Shown here piece after piece: positions 52,298-53,116 of a stretch of 53,116 nucleotides of DNA. The notes beneath the pieces are model-generated. The model saw nothing but the letters and a program-made list of their open reading frames with translations, did no database searches and was not told where the DNA came from. The stretch lies in NCBI GenBank assembly GCA_030430575.1, contig JAUIKF010000058.1:1-53116 (forward strand), in the 5' to 3' direction. Position 1 is the first letter of the stretch. Every line of letters starts with the position of its first letter. A program made the translations under genes and the position numbers. The DNA is from Bacteroidia bacterium (GTDB taxonomy: Bacteria > Bacteroidota > Bacteroidia > J057).

Positions 52298-52933
52298 ATG
52301 AAAAAATATCCCTTCCTTCTACTCCTCCTCCTCGCAGCCCTCCTTTTCAACTGCGAAAAACTCTCCCTTTCTTCAAAGAAATTTAAGGCCAAAGAGTTCC
52401 CAATTACTTTGGGAAGTTATTGGGAATACGCACGAATAGATAGCGTTAATCTTGTAGTCGATACAGTGAGGGTAACTGTCATCGAGGAGAATGCAACTTA
52501 TGGCGACGAAGAAGGGCTTTGGAAAATAGAATGGAAGACTCGCCAAGGAGCGTTTCTTAAATTACAATATGTGCAAATAACAAAAGATACCGTCTTATTC
52601 CGTAACCCCAAATCTACCACCTCAAGGGATTATTTGAGTACAGCATCTGCCTATATTTTCCCATTAGAAGTGGGAGATTCTTGGAACTGGAGTGATTGGA
52701 CAGGGACTTACACAGTGGAGGACGATGAGGTGGAGAGCGATAGCTATGGAAAAGACTATGGTGAAGGTTTTTTTGTTAGTAGGTACTCAAGGCCACAAGC
52801 GGGGCAAGCTATTTATGAAAGCATCGTATTGGTTGAAGGGATTGGAATTGTATGGCGAAGCCTCGATGATACTTTTATGAGAATATCCACTAGCCATGAA
52901 ATCTACCGCCTCATCGATTATCATATTGAGTAA
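52298..52933 (+). CDS. Putative lipoprotein, paralogue 2
   Basis: The 211-residue product has a lipoprotein signal (MKKYPFLLLLLLAALLFNC; Cys19). The mature part starts with KKFKAKEFPITLGSYWEYAR, aligning with AKDFPFTVGSYWKYYF in the preceding gene, and both end LIDYHIE. The spacing between shared motifs is similar, so they arose by tandem duplication followed by divergence. It is 47 bp downstream of its paralogue. Function is unknown. Confidence 0.8.
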   Translation: MKKYPFLLLLLLAALLFNCEKLSLSSKKFKAKEFPITLGSYWEYARIDSVNLVVDTVRVTVIEENATYGDEEGLWKIEWKTRQGAFLKLQYVQITKDTVLFRNPKSTTSRDYLSTASAYIFPLEVGDSWNWSDWTGTYTVEDDEVESDSYGKDYGEGFFVSRYSRPQAGQAIYESIVLVEGIGIVWRSLDDTFMRISTSHEIYRLIDYHIE

Positions 52934-53002
52934 TATGAAACAGAATGTCAAATTGGAGAAGGGGTAATTTTCCCTTCCTCCCCCTACTCATAACCCGTCT
53001 TC

Positions 53003-53116
53003 CTAGGGTGAAAAAGCCAAAAGGTAAATATTTTCGGCAGTTGTTCCAAAAATGGCAATGACCTGCCTGTGGACGACATTTAGGTTTAGCATCTGTCGCC
53101 CTTGGTTTTGAATTTG
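53003..53116 (-). CDS. C-terminal end of a gene entering from the right edge (partial)
   Basis: The minus strand is open from the window edge at 53116 to a TAG stop at 53005-53003, 37 codons, with a plausible protein-like end (GRQMLNLNVVHRQVIAIFG, then AENIYLLAFSP). It may be the 3' end of a larger gene outside the window, convergent with the lipoprotein. It is too short to identify. Confidence 0.35.
   Translation of the reverse strand, partial: QIQNQGRQMLNLNVVHRQVIAIFGTTAENIYLLAFSP

Noticed and set aside
1-53116. tRNA, rRNA, insertion sequences, phage or plasmid genes.
   Set aside because: I saw no cloverleaf, rRNA segment, transposase or integrase motif in the sequence.

Overview
The window looks like a chromosome segment of a Bacteroidota bacterium, possibly Saprospirales-like, although the class is a guess. 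The signs are several large exported proteins with type IX secretion (T9SS) type A or type B C-terminal sorting domains, PKD-repeat adhesin-like proteins, TPR histidine kinase and LytTR signalling, promoter-like TAnnTTTG boxes, start codons without Shine-Dalgarno sequences, and a MoxR/DUF58/SpoIIM/RDD membrane cluster typical of the phylum. I see no rRNA, tRNA, CRISPR array, transposase or phage module.

Layout. 0-2.5 kb: a TetR regulator divergent from an alpha/beta hydrolase, then a small exported protein. 2.7-7.0 kb: a T9SS type A surface protein with seven near-identical PKD repeats. 7.1-11.2 kb: a nitroreductase, a TPR histidine kinase and a LytTR response regulator. 11.5-13.8 kb: two exported proteins. 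14.0-20.4 kb (minus strand): a complete RiPP (modified peptide) cluster of the grasp-with-spasm type. It has two precursor peptides with GG leaders, an ATP-grasp ligase, an overlapping 58-residue ORF, a SPASM protein, a C39-peptidase ABC exporter and an HlyD adaptor. 20.6-24.9 kb: a divergent ECF sigma factor, a membrane anti-sigma-like TPR protein and a convergent CHAT-domain (caspase-like) TPR protein. 25.1-26.5 kb: recO and an unknown gene. 26.7-34.6 kb: the DUF58/MoxR/DUF4350/DUF4129/membrane protein/SpoIIM genes on minus, with an RDD gene divergent. 34.9-36.4 kb: a YD-repeat exported protein and a small unknown gene. 36.7-47.0 kb: two divergent giant PKD proteins with T9SS type B tails. 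47.2-48.3 kb: a THUMP RNA methyltransferase. 48.6-52.9 kb: an apparent operon for a tail-fibre-like protein, a BNR-repeat protein and two paralogous lipoproteins.

How the genes fit together. The RiPP genes form a self-sufficient unit. Two precursors share a leader ending in GG and a conserved core motif, NDAHTQGDVGNCD. The ATP-grasp and SPASM proteins would modify the core, and the C39 exporter with HlyD would cut the leader after GG and export the product. The 58-residue ORF overlaps the genes on both sides (ATGGCTAA and ATGA junctions), so it is probably an overlooked component of the system.

The intergenic regions hold several families of imperfect palindromes. The most striking is a GAGACCGCTC...GAGCGGTCTC element present twice, each copy fused to the TGA stop codon of the preceding gene.
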